Assembly (NCBI GenBank): GCA_910588325.1
Contig: CAJUPP010000007.1
Coordinates: forward strand, 1 to 64,000
Source: an uncultured Hungatella sp.
Lineage (GTDB): Bacteria; Bacillota; Clostridia; Lachnospirales; Lachnospiraceae
DNA: 64,000 nt
Reading direction: 5' to 3'
Both the position numbers and the translations under genes were made by a program. The notes beneath the pieces are model-generated. The model was not told the origin of the DNA. It worked only from the letters and a program-made list of their open reading frames with translations, and ran no database searches. Shown here one piece after another: positions 44,433-54,136 of the stretch. The stretch's first letter is position 1. Each line of letters starts with the position of its first letter.

Positions 44433-45159
44433 GTTCTGTCTTCCATCTCATTCTCAATATCTCCAATGCCACATCCAAGGGATCTATAACATTTACCTGA
44501 TCAGACCTATGCTTCACATGCCTGTACAGAGCAGAAAATTCCGTACACCCTAATACGATATTCTTTTGTTTAAAATCCATAAGATATTTTTCAAACTCTG
44601 AGATATGATTATCATCCAGTTTATTTTGTTTTACCAGTTCAATATAATAACGCATTCCAGAATATTCATTTTCACAGGGGGCCTGAACCTTAATGCCGTA
44701 TTTTTCAAAAACCGTGTGATAAATCTGAGACTCAATCGTTCCTTCTGTTGCAATAACAAATACCTCAGAAACATTCTGTACCTGAAGCATTTTCGCACAT
44801 TCTTCAATAATATTGATGATATATCCTTTTAATTGCGGAGCTCTTTTAAGAATGTCGTAAAGGAATATATGAGAAGTATTACATGCAAGAATAATGTTTG
44901 TATTCTCACCTCCCATTTTCACTAAATATTCGATTGATTCCTGAATGGACTCTATAACTTCTTCCCTTTTCTCATTGTACAATACAGCCCTTACGCGGCT
45001 TGGCATTGTACAGCGATTATCGATAATCACTCTTGGACGTTCCCATTCTTTCTTGGCTGGAAACCTGTCCAAAATTCTTTCAAAAAAACTAAGTGTGGCA
45101 TATGACCCCATCCCGCCAACAATTCCTATCACAAACTCTTTCTTTTCCATTTCAGCCAC
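44425..45159 (-). CDS. aspartate/glutamate racemase-family protein
   Basis: 244 aa. The two catalytic cysteines are present in IILACNTSHIF and IVLGCTEFSAL, with the N-terminal GIVGGMGSYATLSFFERI. Cofactor-independent racemases of this family interconvert L- and D-aspartate or glutamate. Its place inside the capsule operon, overlapping the pyruvyltransferase, suggests a D-amino acid or related compound is attached to the polymer, although no obvious amide ligase is next to it. Confidence 0.88.
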   Translation of the reverse strand: MAEMEKKEFVIGIVGGMGSYATLSFFERILDRFPAKKEWERPRVIIDNRCTMPSRVRAVLYNEKREEVIESIQESIEYLVKMGGENTNIILACNTSHIFLYDILKRAPQLKGYIINIIEECAKMLQVQNVSEVFVIATEGTIESQIYHTVFEKYGIKVQAPCENEYSGMRYYIELVKQNKLDDNHISEFEKYLMDFKQKNIVLGCTEFSALYRHVKHRSDQVNVIDPLDVALEILRMRWKTEHE

Positions 45160-45171
45160 CTCATGATATAA

Positions 45172-45945
45172 TCACTTCAACTTTTCAAAACACTTTTTTA
45201 CAGTCAATTTCAGGCCATGATATTTAAGATAATACAGAACATTTCCGATTCTCCATCCTGCCCTTTTTCCAAATAGCTTCACGCATTTTAAAAGAATCCT
45301 TTTTTGTTCTCTAAGCTCTGGTGTCAGCCACGATCCGTCTGCATAATGAAATGCAACGCTTTCTTTATGGTTCAAGCCGCCGTATGTCCAATCTGTCAGA
45401 AAAAACTTTGTAGGATACATGCAGATATTGCCTTTCAGACGCTGAAATTTATTCTTATGTATAAAACCAAACTGATCTATTAAAATTTTATGTATGATGA
45501 CATTGACTGTCGTCATATCATAAACATTTGGTGCATAAGTAAATGGACGTTCCTTATAATAGTCCAATACAGCCTGAGCTAATGGATGATGTTTCTCCAT
45601 TCCAAAAACACAAACAGTTACATCATCCTTTCCTATCCCCAAAAACATACCATCGTTTAAAAATCTGTCAATAGGTTTTAATAATTCCGTATCGGTCTCA
45701 ATATATACCCCGCCTTCTTTATACAATATAAAAAACCTGGCATAATCCGTTACAAATGCAAATTTTTTTGCTTCATAGGCCTGTTCAACAAAAGGTATAC
45801 AATGTATATCAAAATTCTCTTCGTTCCACAGTTTTATCTCATAGTCCGGACAAAATTTTTTCCAGCTTTCTAAACATCTTTTTGCTAATTCAGGTAATTC
45901 TTTTTTCCCAAACCAAAAATAATGTATCACTTTTGGTATCGCCAT
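45172..45945 (-). CDS. glycosyltransferase of the Och1/GT32 sugar-binding DXD type
   Basis: 257 aa. PKVIHYFWFGKKELPELAKRCLESWKKFCPDY is the classic start of capsule GT32-like enzymes. The DXD motif lies in ARFFILYKEGGVYIETDTELLKP. Uses a nucleotide sugar and a divalent metal ion. Starts 2 nt after the TagF-like stop, so co-translated. Confidence 0.9.
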   Translation of the reverse strand: MAIPKVIHYFWFGKKELPELAKRCLESWKKFCPDYEIKLWNEENFDIHCIPFVEQAYEAKKFAFVTDYARFFILYKEGGVYIETDTELLKPIDRFLNDGMFLGIGKDDVTVCVFGMEKHHPLAQAVLDYYKERPFTYAPNVYDMTTVNVIIHKILIDQFGFIHKNKFQRLKGNICMYPTKFFLTDWTYGGLNHKESVAFHYADGSWLTPELREQKRILLKCVKLFGKRAGWRIGNVLYYLKYHGLKLTVKKCFEKLK

Positions 45946-45947
45946 TT

Positions 45948-47135
45948 TTATTCCTTTCCTTCCGTCTTATTCAAAATCCACTCTGCCAAATATTCTGCCG
46001 AATTTCCACATTTATACAGTCCCTGCTTTTCCCAAAACCGCCTGATTTTATCTTCATAGACTTCCATATCAAAAGACAATATTGCATGTTCAAGTTCTTC
46101 ATTATTAGCAGAAATCGCAAAGGGCAATGAATAGTAGTCCATATAAAAATCCCGCTCCTTCAAGTATTCCTCAATATCGGAAGCAAAAATAAACACTTTC
46201 TTTCCTGCCAGTGCTGCTTCAAACAGACTGTCCGAATAATCTGAAATTAAAACATCACAGGCTGCAAATAGTTCCTGTGCTTCTGCAATCTTACTGCCAT
46301 CCAACACATGTTCCCCGAAAAAGCCGCCTATTTTCACATCTTTCATACCTGGGTGAAGGCGGACCATGCAGATATACTCGCCTCCCAGCCTGCTCTCCAA
46401 AGCTCTTTTTACTCTTAAAAAATCAATAGCATAAGGCTTCAGGCTATGACTTTTTCTGAATGTGGGAGCATAAATAACTAATTTTTTGTTTTTATCAATA
46501 TGGTAGAAACTGTAAATCCTGTTTCTGGTATCTGTCCGATTCATCAAAATATCCAATCTTGGGGAACCGCAGGCAGCTATTTCACCATCATACCAGAAGG
46601 ATTCTCTATAGATTCGTGTCCTTGATTCACAGCTTGATGGAATTAAATCAATCATTTTCGAATCATTTTTTGCATCCTTAATATACTGTTCCGGTAAAGA
46701 AGTATCTTTTTCAATTTTCTTTAATGGTATGAATCCATGCCATGTCTGAAGATAAAATTGACCGTTTCTTTTCCTTATCTCGAATGTCTTTCTTTCATTA
46801 TCCACCCATACTTTCGCTGTTGACATTTCATAATAATATTTGACGCTTCCTAGTTTTACCGTTCTTATGGTATCCGGAATGCCTGTAATATGATTATCTC
46901 TGACTACCCACACCAAATCCAGATTTTTATTATTTTTCAGCTTTTCAGCTATATATTTGGGATCGTTTCCATATCCCAAACCGCTAAAATTTGAAAAGAT
47001 AATTTTATTTTGTTTGATTTTATAAGGACAATATTTTATATATAATAGATTAAAAGCTTTAAACAGTTTTTTTGTTGCCATATAAAAAGCCTGAAGCAAA
47101 CCGTATTCTTTCACTCTGTCTGCTAATAAACTCAT
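45948..47135 (-). CDS. CDP-glycerol glycerophosphotransferase family (TagF/TagB-like)
   Basis: 395 aa. Conserved block YLQTWHGFIPLKKIEKD (the TWHG motif), YDGEIAACGSPRLDIL, KLVIYAPTFRKS and LISDYSDSLFEAALAGKKVF. Transfers glycerol phosphate from CDP-glycerol to a glycan. TagD in the same operon supplies the donor, so the capsule probably carries glycerol-phosphate substituents or a teichoic-acid-like backbone. Confidence 0.9.
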   Translation of the reverse strand: MSLLADRVKEYGLLQAFYMATKKLFKAFNLLYIKYCPYKIKQNKIIFSNFSGLGYGNDPKYIAEKLKNNKNLDLVWVVRDNHITGIPDTIRTVKLGSVKYYYEMSTAKVWVDNERKTFEIRKRNGQFYLQTWHGFIPLKKIEKDTSLPEQYIKDAKNDSKMIDLIPSSCESRTRIYRESFWYDGEIAACGSPRLDILMNRTDTRNRIYSFYHIDKNKKLVIYAPTFRKSHSLKPYAIDFLRVKRALESRLGGEYICMVRLHPGMKDVKIGGFFGEHVLDGSKIAEAQELFAACDVLISDYSDSLFEAALAGKKVFIFASDIEEYLKERDFYMDYYSLPFAISANNEELEHAILSFDMEVYEDKIRRFWEKQGLYKCGNSAEYLAEWILNKTEGKE

Positions 47136-47163
47136 GGTACTTTTCCCCCGCTTTATGTGAACA

Positions 47164-48111
47164 TTATTCTGACAGTTTGTATCTTTCTAAATTTGAATGA
47201 TAGTAATTATAAAGTTTATCTATGGTTAATTGTGGAAAACATATCGTTGCACATAATATATACCACATACTCCCCAGATATCTTCTGTTATTTATCTCTC
47301 TAAGAGCGATTTCAATATTTTTGTTGGCATAAAAGAATTTCCGCTTCTTCTTATCAGTTATTTTCTTGTTTTTTATATACTCTCTCTGGTGTTCAATTGA
47401 AAAAGAGTCTTTCCCATTCTCTTTACGCTCTTTCATTAACTTTATAATATATTTATTTATATAATATTGTTCTAATTGCCTTTCAACAGATGCGCTGTTG
47501 AAGCGAACCCTATAGCGCAGTAAGTACTCTTTAAGAATCCCCAGTCTGTACCCGGAATCAATCATTCTCAGCCATAAATCCAAATCTTCAGAATTTATTA
47601 ACAGCCGATAACCGTTCAGCCTCTTTAATACTTCTGTTTTTACCAGAACAAGAGGGTGAACAATAATATTAGAATACCTCAGCACTTTATTTGGATTTCT
47701 GTCTATAGGCAAATCCACACCGATTTCATTACCATTCTCATCAATATTAATTTTATATGCCGATACTAAATCATACTCTCCTTCTTTTATAAACTGAATT
47801 TCTCTCTCAAATCTGTTTTTTTCTGAAATGTCGTCGGCATCCATCCTTGCAATATAATCTCCGGAAGCTATATGAATCCCCAGGTTCAGCGATCTTGCAA
47901 GTCCTACATTTTGTTCGTTCCGGATTAATTTAATACGTCCGTCATTTTCACATTGTCTGTCCAGAAATTCAATTATTTCATCTCCAATATAAGGATTGTC
48001 CACAATAATTATAAATTCAAAATCACGGTATGTCTGTCCTAATATTGACTCTATTGATTGCTGAATCCAGGATAAATTTTCATTATATATGCTCATCAAT
48101 ACGCTGATCAT
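47164..48111 (-). CDS. family 2 glycosyltransferase
   Basis: 315 aa. GT-A fold: ISVLMSIYNENLSWIQQSIESILGQTYRDFEFIIIVDNP, then ARSLNLGIHIASGDYIARMDADD with the DXD metal motif. Adds one sugar to the lipid-linked repeat unit. Overlaps the polymerase gene by 4 nt. Confidence 0.93.
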   Translation of the reverse strand: MISVLMSIYNENLSWIQQSIESILGQTYRDFEFIIIVDNPYIGDEIIEFLDRQCENDGRIKLIRNEQNVGLARSLNLGIHIASGDYIARMDADDISEKNRFEREIQFIKEGEYDLVSAYKINIDENGNEIGVDLPIDRNPNKVLRYSNIIVHPLVLVKTEVLKRLNGYRLLINSEDLDLWLRMIDSGYRLGILKEYLLRYRVRFNSASVERQLEQYYINKYIIKLMKERKENGKDSFSIEHQREYIKNKKITDKKKRKFFYANKNIEIALREINNRRYLGSMWYILCATICFPQLTIDKLYNYYHSNLERYKLSE

Positions 48112-49382
48112 TGGTAATTCCCTCTACTGGCTGTTAATCCGGACATCAATGTGATGGGCAGTAAGACTCCTGTAAACATCCACAACGATTCCCCTTTAAA
48201 TTCAAATATTGCTATCCCTAATATGAGTATTACTATTATCAGCTTAATATTTCGTCTATTGCCGTGTTTCATTACCGAAAGCGCAAATTCATGAACCAAA
48301 AGCAGAATAGCCAGTGTTGACATCATATAATTGCCTATTCCGTAGTATAGCATTGGTCTCATGATTCCTGAGTCCGTATGCATATAATATGAACCATTTG
48401 CATTCAAATATCTGCCGTCCCCAAATAAAAATGTATTCCATTCTGGCAGCCAGTACATATCTGTGGTTAAATGTTCTATTGAGCCCATATTATCATAGAA
48501 TTTTCCCGTTTTAAGATAATTTTCAAACGCCGAAAAAATCCACCTGTACCATCCTTTAAAAATTTCCACTCTTTCCTTTAATATAATAAACACTGCAAGT
48601 CCCATTAAGAATACCGCTGCAATTTCAAGCACATATTTCATATTGCCTTTCATAAACACAAAAAAGCATGTCACAAGAATACAGCTCACCGAACACAAAA
48701 GTCCGATTCTTCCATACAGCGCATTTCCTATCAGAGGAAATATCATAAGGGACAGATATTTTTTTTGCTTCTCAAGCCTGTCATTATTATTCAAAATTAG
48801 TATGCAGGCCAATATGACCGCAACGGTACACACAAATGTTTCATTAAATCCTGACCATCCGGTCCATCCAAATCTTGTTTGATATTCCGAATGACGCATA
48901 TTTATCATATCTGCATTTGATAAATATATGATTTTAAACATTAGTTTTCGTATTGGTGACAGTATCAAAGAGGCGGATGAGACCATGACATACACAGAAG
49001 CTCCTTTTATAAAGTATTCAGAAAACTCTTCGAATCCGCCATTTGGGCTTACATGCTTTTTAAAGACAACAATTAAAAAAGTATATTTCATTACCCATAG
49101 GACCATACTCCTCCAATAAGAAAATATATAAGAAAAATCAAATGTACACAAAATTAATGGCCAAAATATAGATATAAAAAACAAATAAATATAGATTAAT
49201 TTGAAAAGCTGAAATTCTATACTTTTATTATTTTTATATAAGTCGAATGTCCAGTCTAAATTCAATATCAAATATATCAGTGGAAAACCATATACATACA
49301 AATAAGAAAGATACCTTAAATTCCCTGTCAGTTTCAGTGGAAACTGTATCAATGCAACCAAGAGTATATACCACATTTTCAT
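48108..49382 (-). CDS. Wzy-like polysaccharide polymerase / O-antigen ligase-type membrane protein
   Basis: 424 aa with about 10-12 hydrophobic helices and a large external loop (about residues 290-360) containing WNTFLFGDGRYLNANGSYYMHTDSG, typical of Wzy/WaaL-type enzymes. The start is taken at ATG 49380-49382 behind AAAGGAAA. Polymerises flipped repeat units. Family based on topology and context because Wzy sequences are poorly conserved. Confidence 0.8.
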   Translation of the reverse strand: MKMWYILLVALIQFPLKLTGNLRYLSYLYVYGFPLIYLILNLDWTFDLYKNNKSIEFQLFKLIYIYLFFISIFWPLILCTFDFSYIFSYWRSMVLWVMKYTFLIVVFKKHVSPNGGFEEFSEYFIKGASVYVMVSSASLILSPIRKLMFKIIYLSNADMINMRHSEYQTRFGWTGWSGFNETFVCTVAVILACILILNNNDRLEKQKKYLSLMIFPLIGNALYGRIGLLCSVSCILVTCFFVFMKGNMKYVLEIAAVFLMGLAVFIILKERVEIFKGWYRWIFSAFENYLKTGKFYDNMGSIEHLTTDMYWLPEWNTFLFGDGRYLNANGSYYMHTDSGIMRPMLYYGIGNYMMSTLAILLLVHEFALSVMKHGNRRNIKLIIVILILGIAIFEFKGESLWMFTGVLLPITLMSGLTASRGNYQ

Positions 49383-49412
49383 CTTTATTTTTCCTTTGCA
49401 CATATATGTTAC

Positions 49413-50504
49413 CTACCCAATCAAACTTTCATATTTCTGTTCTATATGCTTTGCTGCAAATTCAATAATATATTCATCAGGAAAGCTCACATCTCTTTCT
49501 TGGCTGGTTAAACTTTTATCTATAGCTTTTGCCCATACAACTGCATTTTCTTTACCAATGGGCAAAAACTTAACACTCCCGCTTATATTGATTTCTTTGG
49601 AAATTCTATCTGAAAAGAAACATGGCAGACCGGAGGCCTGTGCTTCAACGCCGACCATAGGAAAGCCTTCAAAATAGCTTGGTAACAAAAAAGCATCCAT
49701 AGCCTGATACCATTCCCTGGCTGAAAGCTGTATTCCAGCAGAATAATAATGTTTTTCAAGTTTTTCTCGCTTTATTTTATATCGGAACTGATCATATAAA
49801 TCATTCCCTCCTACTGTTAATAATTTATAATCTGGCGATATTTTTAAGAGTTCAATTAATACATCTATTAAAAAGAATATGTTTTTTTCTTCACCGAATC
49901 TTCCTACAAATCCTACGACTTTCTCATGATCAGTCATTGACAGACTTTCACGCACCTGTTTTCTAACAGTTTCATTATATTGGTATAAATCATATTCAAT
50001 AGCATTGGCAATCATATCATTTTCTTTAAAATCTTTTCCCCACATCCATTCTCCGGCTCTGTTCCCGCAAGCCCACTTACAGATGTCAAATTTTCTTATT
50101 ATTGGCCGATTCACCTGATTTAAAATTTTTCTTAATAATCCATTTGGAGTAGCACTTGAATGGGAATGGCAGATGATTACAATATCCTTTTGTTTCAGAC
50201 CAATCATAACAGGCATTAAATTAGCTGCCGACTGCATATGAATATGCATGATATCAAATTTATGCTCCCATAAAATATTTTTAAAAGCCTTCATTGCCAA
50301 AAATGGATGATTTTTATAATGGGGAAGGGAATATATATGACCCCCCAATGATTTAATGTCTTCTGAAAAAGCAATTCCATCGCCATAGATATCCAGATAG
50401 TCGAATTGAATGATATCCGTATTTATATTTCTATGATAATTTAAAACAAAGTTTTCAACTCCGCCCGGATTAACGCTCAATCCTACATGCAATATTCTAA
50501 GCAT
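49413..50504 (-). CDS. family 1/4 glycosyltransferase (GT-B fold)
   Basis: 363 aa. N-terminal ILHVGLSVNPGGVENFVLNYHRNI and C-terminal VVGFVGRFGEEKNIFFLIDVLIEL plus AMDAFLLPSYFEGFPMVGVEAQASGLPC, the donor-binding E-x7-E region of GT4 enzymes. Retaining glycosyltransferase of capsule assembly. Confidence 0.93.
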   Translation of the reverse strand: MLRILHVGLSVNPGGVENFVLNYHRNINTDIIQFDYLDIYGDGIAFSEDIKSLGGHIYSLPHYKNHPFLAMKAFKNILWEHKFDIMHIHMQSAANLMPVMIGLKQKDIVIICHSHSSATPNGLLRKILNQVNRPIIRKFDICKWACGNRAGEWMWGKDFKENDMIANAIEYDLYQYNETVRKQVRESLSMTDHEKVVGFVGRFGEEKNIFFLIDVLIELLKISPDYKLLTVGGNDLYDQFRYKIKREKLEKHYYSAGIQLSAREWYQAMDAFLLPSYFEGFPMVGVEAQASGLPCFFSDRISKEINISGSVKFLPIGKENAVVWAKAIDKSLTSQERDVSFPDEYIIEFAAKHIEQKYESLIG

Positions 50505-50522
50505 GGTATACGCCTCTTTTAT

Positions 50523-51371
50523 CTACATATTCCTATGAAGAACCTTCTTAAAAATCCACCCCCGCAAACTGCCTGGGACCAACGCCACGCACAGCTGAAC
50601 TGCTAACGTATAATAATATTCCTTTGCGCCTATATAGTTCGTTTCCTTTACCATTTTACGTCCTTCCCTGTATTTGATAAAATACCGGAACCCGCCGCGG
50701 CGCTTATACATGTCTTTTCCGATTCTTACAGAAACCAACGGCTCTTTGATGTTTTTACATTTCGCGCCCTTCTGAATCATACGAACCCACAGATAGGTAT
50801 CCTCCATCAATAGGCAAGTCTGATAATTACCGGCCCTTAATACCGCTGACTTTTTATACATTACAGACATATGGTTAAAGGCATCTCTTGTCTTCTGGTA
50901 TTCTTTTATATCCTCATCCTTTGACGGTACCTTTCTTTTTGCAACGATGATTCCCGGGTCCTTTTCAAACTCATTGATGTCGCTTCCGCAGATATCAAGC
51001 GCAGGGTCCTTCTCAAATTCCTTTAACTGTTTCTCAAATCTGTCCCTGCGGGCCAGATCATCCGCATCCATTCTGGCAATCAATTCATAGCTACATGCTT
51101 CTATCCCTTTTGCCAATGCATAGCCAAGCCCGCGGTTTTGATCATATGACACGATCCTGTAAAGCCCCGGCTGAACGGAAACGTATTTTTCAATCACCTT
51201 TTCTACTTCTTCAGAGACAGGCCCGTCTTTAACAATGACAATTTCATTGGGAGCGACGGTTTGATTAAGGATACTTTTCATACAGGCATCAAAATATTCT
51301 GCCTTTTCATGGATATATAAAGATATCAGAACTGAAAATTCAGCATTTTTATTTTTGGCTATCATTTCCAT
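50523..51371 (-). CDS. family 2 glycosyltransferase
   Basis: 282 aa from the ATG at 51369-51371, preceded by AGAGGA; an ATG at 51455 directly after the sugar-transferase stop lacks an RBS. GT-A motifs: FSVLISLYIHEKAEYFDACMKSILNQTVAPNEIVIV, and LIARMDADDLARRDRFEKQL with the DXD motif, then MEDTYLWVRMIQKG. Adds a sugar in the capsule repeat unit. Confidence 0.9.
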   Translation of the reverse strand: MEMIAKNKNAEFSVLISLYIHEKAEYFDACMKSILNQTVAPNEIVIVKDGPVSEEVEKVIEKYVSVQPGLYRIVSYDQNRGLGYALAKGIEACSYELIARMDADDLARRDRFEKQLKEFEKDPALDICGSDINEFEKDPGIIVAKRKVPSKDEDIKEYQKTRDAFNHMSVMYKKSAVLRAGNYQTCLLMEDTYLWVRMIQKGAKCKNIKEPLVSVRIGKDMYKRRGGFRYFIKYREGRKMVKETNYIGAKEYYYTLAVQLCVALVPGSLRGWIFKKVLHRNM

Positions 51372-51458
51372 TCCGCTTTCCTCTTTGTTCAAAATTCCGT
51401 TTACTTTTACCCCAAAAGCGGCTGCTTCCCTGTGTTTTACCCGTCCCAAGGTCATGCT

Positions 51459-52145
51459 TTATCTTTTACATACTGCAAAAATTGTTTTTATCATGACTCC
51501 CAGTTCCCTGAAAAAGCTGAAGTGTTTCACATCCCGAAGATTATATTCCATCTTCTCCGGAAGCACCTGTTTCACATAAACCTCATCCGCATCATCCGCT
51601 GATTGAAGCAATCTGCTTTCATCCTTATACCTGATACTTGCCTCACTGGTTACGCCGGCTGCAAGCAGCAGCGTTGCCATCATTTCCGGAGTATAGGCAC
51701 GAACGTATCGGGGCACCTCCGGTCGTGTGCCACAGAAGCTCATGTCTCCCAAAATAATATTGATCAGCTGCGGCAGTTCATCTAACCGATATTTCCGCAG
51801 CACTTTTCCCACTCTCGTCACCCGCATATCATCAGATACAGTAACCTGTGAGCCTAAACGCTGCGCGTCCTTAACCATAGTCCGGAATTTTATAATCTTA
51901 AATCTTCTTCCGTACCTGGTGATTCGCTCCTGTCTGAAAAATACTCCGCCTCTGGAATCAACCGCTATCAAAACAGCGATTCCCACGAAAACAGGCAGAA
52001 GAACATACAGCATACACACAGAAACCGTAAAATCAAATCCGCGTTTCAGAAAAAGGCTGAGTCTTTTCTTTTTCAAACGGTCATAATACGGACGAACCGC
52101 CTGGTTCTGCATATACTTTGGCAAATAACTCCATTCTTTCAGCAT
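51459..52145 (-). CDS. initiating undecaprenyl-phosphate sugar phosphotransferase
   Basis: 228 aa, the short single-helix form of the PglC/WbaP-like family. FLKRGFDFTVSVCMLYVLLPVFVGIAVLIAVDSRGGVFFRQERITRYGRRFKIIKFRTM and LRKYRLDELPQLINIILGDMSFCGTRPEVP are shown in part; the RxDELPQ and GxRP motifs are intact. Moves a sugar-phosphate from a UDP-sugar onto undecaprenyl phosphate, starting the repeat unit. Confidence 0.94.
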   Translation of the reverse strand: MLKEWSYLPKYMQNQAVRPYYDRLKKKRLSLFLKRGFDFTVSVCMLYVLLPVFVGIAVLIAVDSRGGVFFRQERITRYGRRFKIIKFRTMVKDAQRLGSQVTVSDDMRVTRVGKVLRKYRLDELPQLINIILGDMSFCGTRPEVPRYVRAYTPEMMATLLLAAGVTSEASIRYKDESRLLQSADDADEVYVKQVLPEKMEYNLRDVKHFSFFRELGVMIKTIFAVCKR

Positions 52146-52208
52146 CCTATATCCCTTCCTGCAGGCAATAAAACCGCGACTGCTTCCACACTAGCTTCCG
52201 CCTGAAAT

Positions 52209-53411
52209 TCATAGATATTCTTTGACAATCCGGCTGTAGGTTTCAATCACATAATCTGTCTCTTCATCCGTCAGTCTTGTATATAGGGGCAATGTAATTT
52301 CATTTTCAAACTGTTTATATGCATTGGGATAATCACTGATACGGAATCCCAGATTTTTATATGCAGTCATCATAGGCAATGGCTTATAATGGACATTCAC
52401 AGATACTCCCGCTTCCGCCATTTTTATGATGATTTCCTGCCGCTGTTCCATGGAAATTCCCGGCACCCTGGTAATATACAGGTGCCCTGATGATTGATAC
52501 TGCCTGTCATAATGTTTGAGTACCTGAATCCCCAACGGCTTAAAAGCCCTGTCGTATTTTTCAATGATCTCTTTGCGTCTCTCAAGCATTCCGTCATAAC
52601 GGCTTAATTGCGCCAGACCAATCCCGGCCATAATATCAGTCATGTTGCATTTGTACCACGGACCTGCGATATCATATTCCCATGATCCGGGCTGATTTTT
52701 TTCCAACGCATCCTTTGACTGTCCATGCAGCGACAGAAGTTCCAGCCGGCCATAGATCTCTTCATCCAAAATCCCCGGTATACTCTTCCATGTCAATGCG
52801 CCGCCTTCCGCCGTAGTCAGATTTTTAACTGCATGGAAGCTGAAACTGGACCAGTCCGCGATGCTGCCTGTTTTCTTTCCATGCCAGATTGCGCCAAAAG
52901 AATGGGCAGCATCCGCGCATACCGCTATCCTCCCCATGGCTTTCTGAATGGCATTGGCAGGACGGAATCGTGATCTTTTGTTTTCGACAATAGAAAAAAT
53001 CCTTTCATAATCGCAGGGAATTCCGCCCAAATCCACCGGAATAACAGCCTTCGTTCTCTCTGTAATCATATCCTCCAGCTTCTCGTAATCCATTTCCGGA
53101 GAATCCTTTTGTACATCGGCTAATATCAGCTTGGCCCCCACATGACACACAACAGATGCGGATGCCGTATATGTATAAGACGGTACAATAACCTCATCCC
53201 CTTTACCGATTCCTAAAACCCGAAGCGCCATCTCCGCACAGGCCGTCTGTGAATTCAGACATACGGCCCGATTTACACCGCAATAATCTGCTATCCGGTA
53301 TTCAAATTCTTTTGTTTTAGGTCCTGTCGTAATCCATCCGCTTCGGATAACCTCTGCTACCTCCTGAATTTCCAAGTCTGTCATATCCGGCGGCGAAAAT
53401 GGTATTTTCAT
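52209..53411 (-). CDS. DegT/DnrJ/EryC1-family sugar aminotransferase
   Basis: 400 aa. PLP Lys within SSFSFHAVKNLTTAEGGALTW. Conserved start IPFSPPDMTDLEIQEVAEVIRSGWITTGPKTKEFE, and VCADAAHSFGAIWHGKKTGS. Transaminates a keto-sugar nucleotide, most likely a UDP-4-keto-6-deoxyhexose. The matching dehydratase is not in this operon and must be encoded elsewhere. First enzyme gene after loaP. Confidence 0.93.
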   Translation of the reverse strand: MKIPFSPPDMTDLEIQEVAEVIRSGWITTGPKTKEFEYRIADYCGVNRAVCLNSQTACAEMALRVLGIGKGDEVIVPSYTYTASASVVCHVGAKLILADVQKDSPEMDYEKLEDMITERTKAVIPVDLGGIPCDYERIFSIVENKRSRFRPANAIQKAMGRIAVCADAAHSFGAIWHGKKTGSIADWSSFSFHAVKNLTTAEGGALTWKSIPGILDEEIYGRLELLSLHGQSKDALEKNQPGSWEYDIAGPWYKCNMTDIMAGIGLAQLSRYDGMLERRKEIIEKYDRAFKPLGIQVLKHYDRQYQSSGHLYITRVPGISMEQRQEIIIKMAEAGVSVNVHYKPLPMMTAYKNLGFRISDYPNAYKQFENEITLPLYTRLTDEETDYVIETYSRIVKEYL

Positions 53412-53461
53412 ACTGCTGAACCGTCTCCTCTCCTGTCCTCCTTAATTGTGTGACATGCCCC

Positions 53462-54019
53462 TCACACCGTACGATACTTGTCTTCCGACAGCCGTATCCC
53501 GAAAAAAATCTTCTGTCTGCGGTTAAACAGAGGAACCTCCGCCACGGCAAACCGCTTATGGAGATTCAGCTTTACAATCCGGTCCACGTAATGTTCCAAA
53601 ACTCCTCTAACTTCCAGAAGCTGCTTGTTATCTCCCAGCGTAATATCCGTGATACCGCAGACCTCCTGCAGTTTTGCCCCGCAAACTTCCTGCAAAAAAG
53701 AAAGATCCTGAGCACTGATTGGCACCAATTCATCCTCCCCCTTATCATCCTTCCCAAAGATGACAAACTGGGGAAATTCTCTGGATTTCTGAAGTTCTTT
53801 ATGCAATTTTTCCGGATCCTCACTCCGAATAAAAATATATCCTGGAAACATGATATCCTCTACAGGATGATAGATTCCTTCATGACGGAACGGTTTTTCC
53901 TTTTTAGGGATACTGCACAGCGTATAGAGAGATTTTGGAACCACTCTCCTAATCAGATCTGCTCCTTCATACTCCCTCCCTTTTTCAGTCTGAAGGATAT
54001 ACCAGTTTTCTCTTCCCAT
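53462..54019 (-). CDS. loaP: NusG-family specialised antiterminator (LoaP/UpxY-like)
   Basis: 185 aa. NGN domain (ENWYILQTEKGREYEGADLIRRV; EDIMFPGYIFIRS) and a C-terminal KOW-like domain (VEHY...RIVKLNLHKRFAVAEVPLF). Such paralogues act on long polysaccharide or antibiotic operons, binding RNA polymerase to pass terminators. Here it heads a ~14 kb capsule operon, which fits. A 24-bp hairpin lies just upstream at 54058-54136. The LoaP name is family-level. Confidence 0.88.
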   Translation of the reverse strand: MGRENWYILQTEKGREYEGADLIRRVVPKSLYTLCSIPKKEKPFRHEGIYHPVEDIMFPGYIFIRSEDPEKLHKELQKSREFPQFVIFGKDDKGEDELVPISAQDLSFLQEVCGAKLQEVCGITDITLGDNKQLLEVRGVLEHYVDRIVKLNLHKRFAVAEVPLFNRRQKIFFGIRLSEDKYRTV

Positions 54020-54057
54020 GTTCTGTTCCTTTTCTTGAAATTTCGAGATAACGTAGC

Positions 54058-54136
54058 CCGGAGAGGGAATGATATTGTTTTCTCCAGAGTTCTTGAAGAG
54101 CGTGCTCAGGAAAAAACAATATCATTCGCTCTCCGG
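54058..54136 (-). promoter_or_regulatory. 24-bp stem hairpin in the leader between the small ORF and loaP
   Basis: Bases 54058-54081 pair with 54113-54136 with one mismatch, leaving a 31-nt loop (54082-54112). On the transcript the stem contains the last codons and stop of the small ORF. There is no U-tract, so it is not a simple terminator. A candidate site for antiterminator recruitment or for coupling translation of the small ORF to loaP. Confidence 0.75.
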
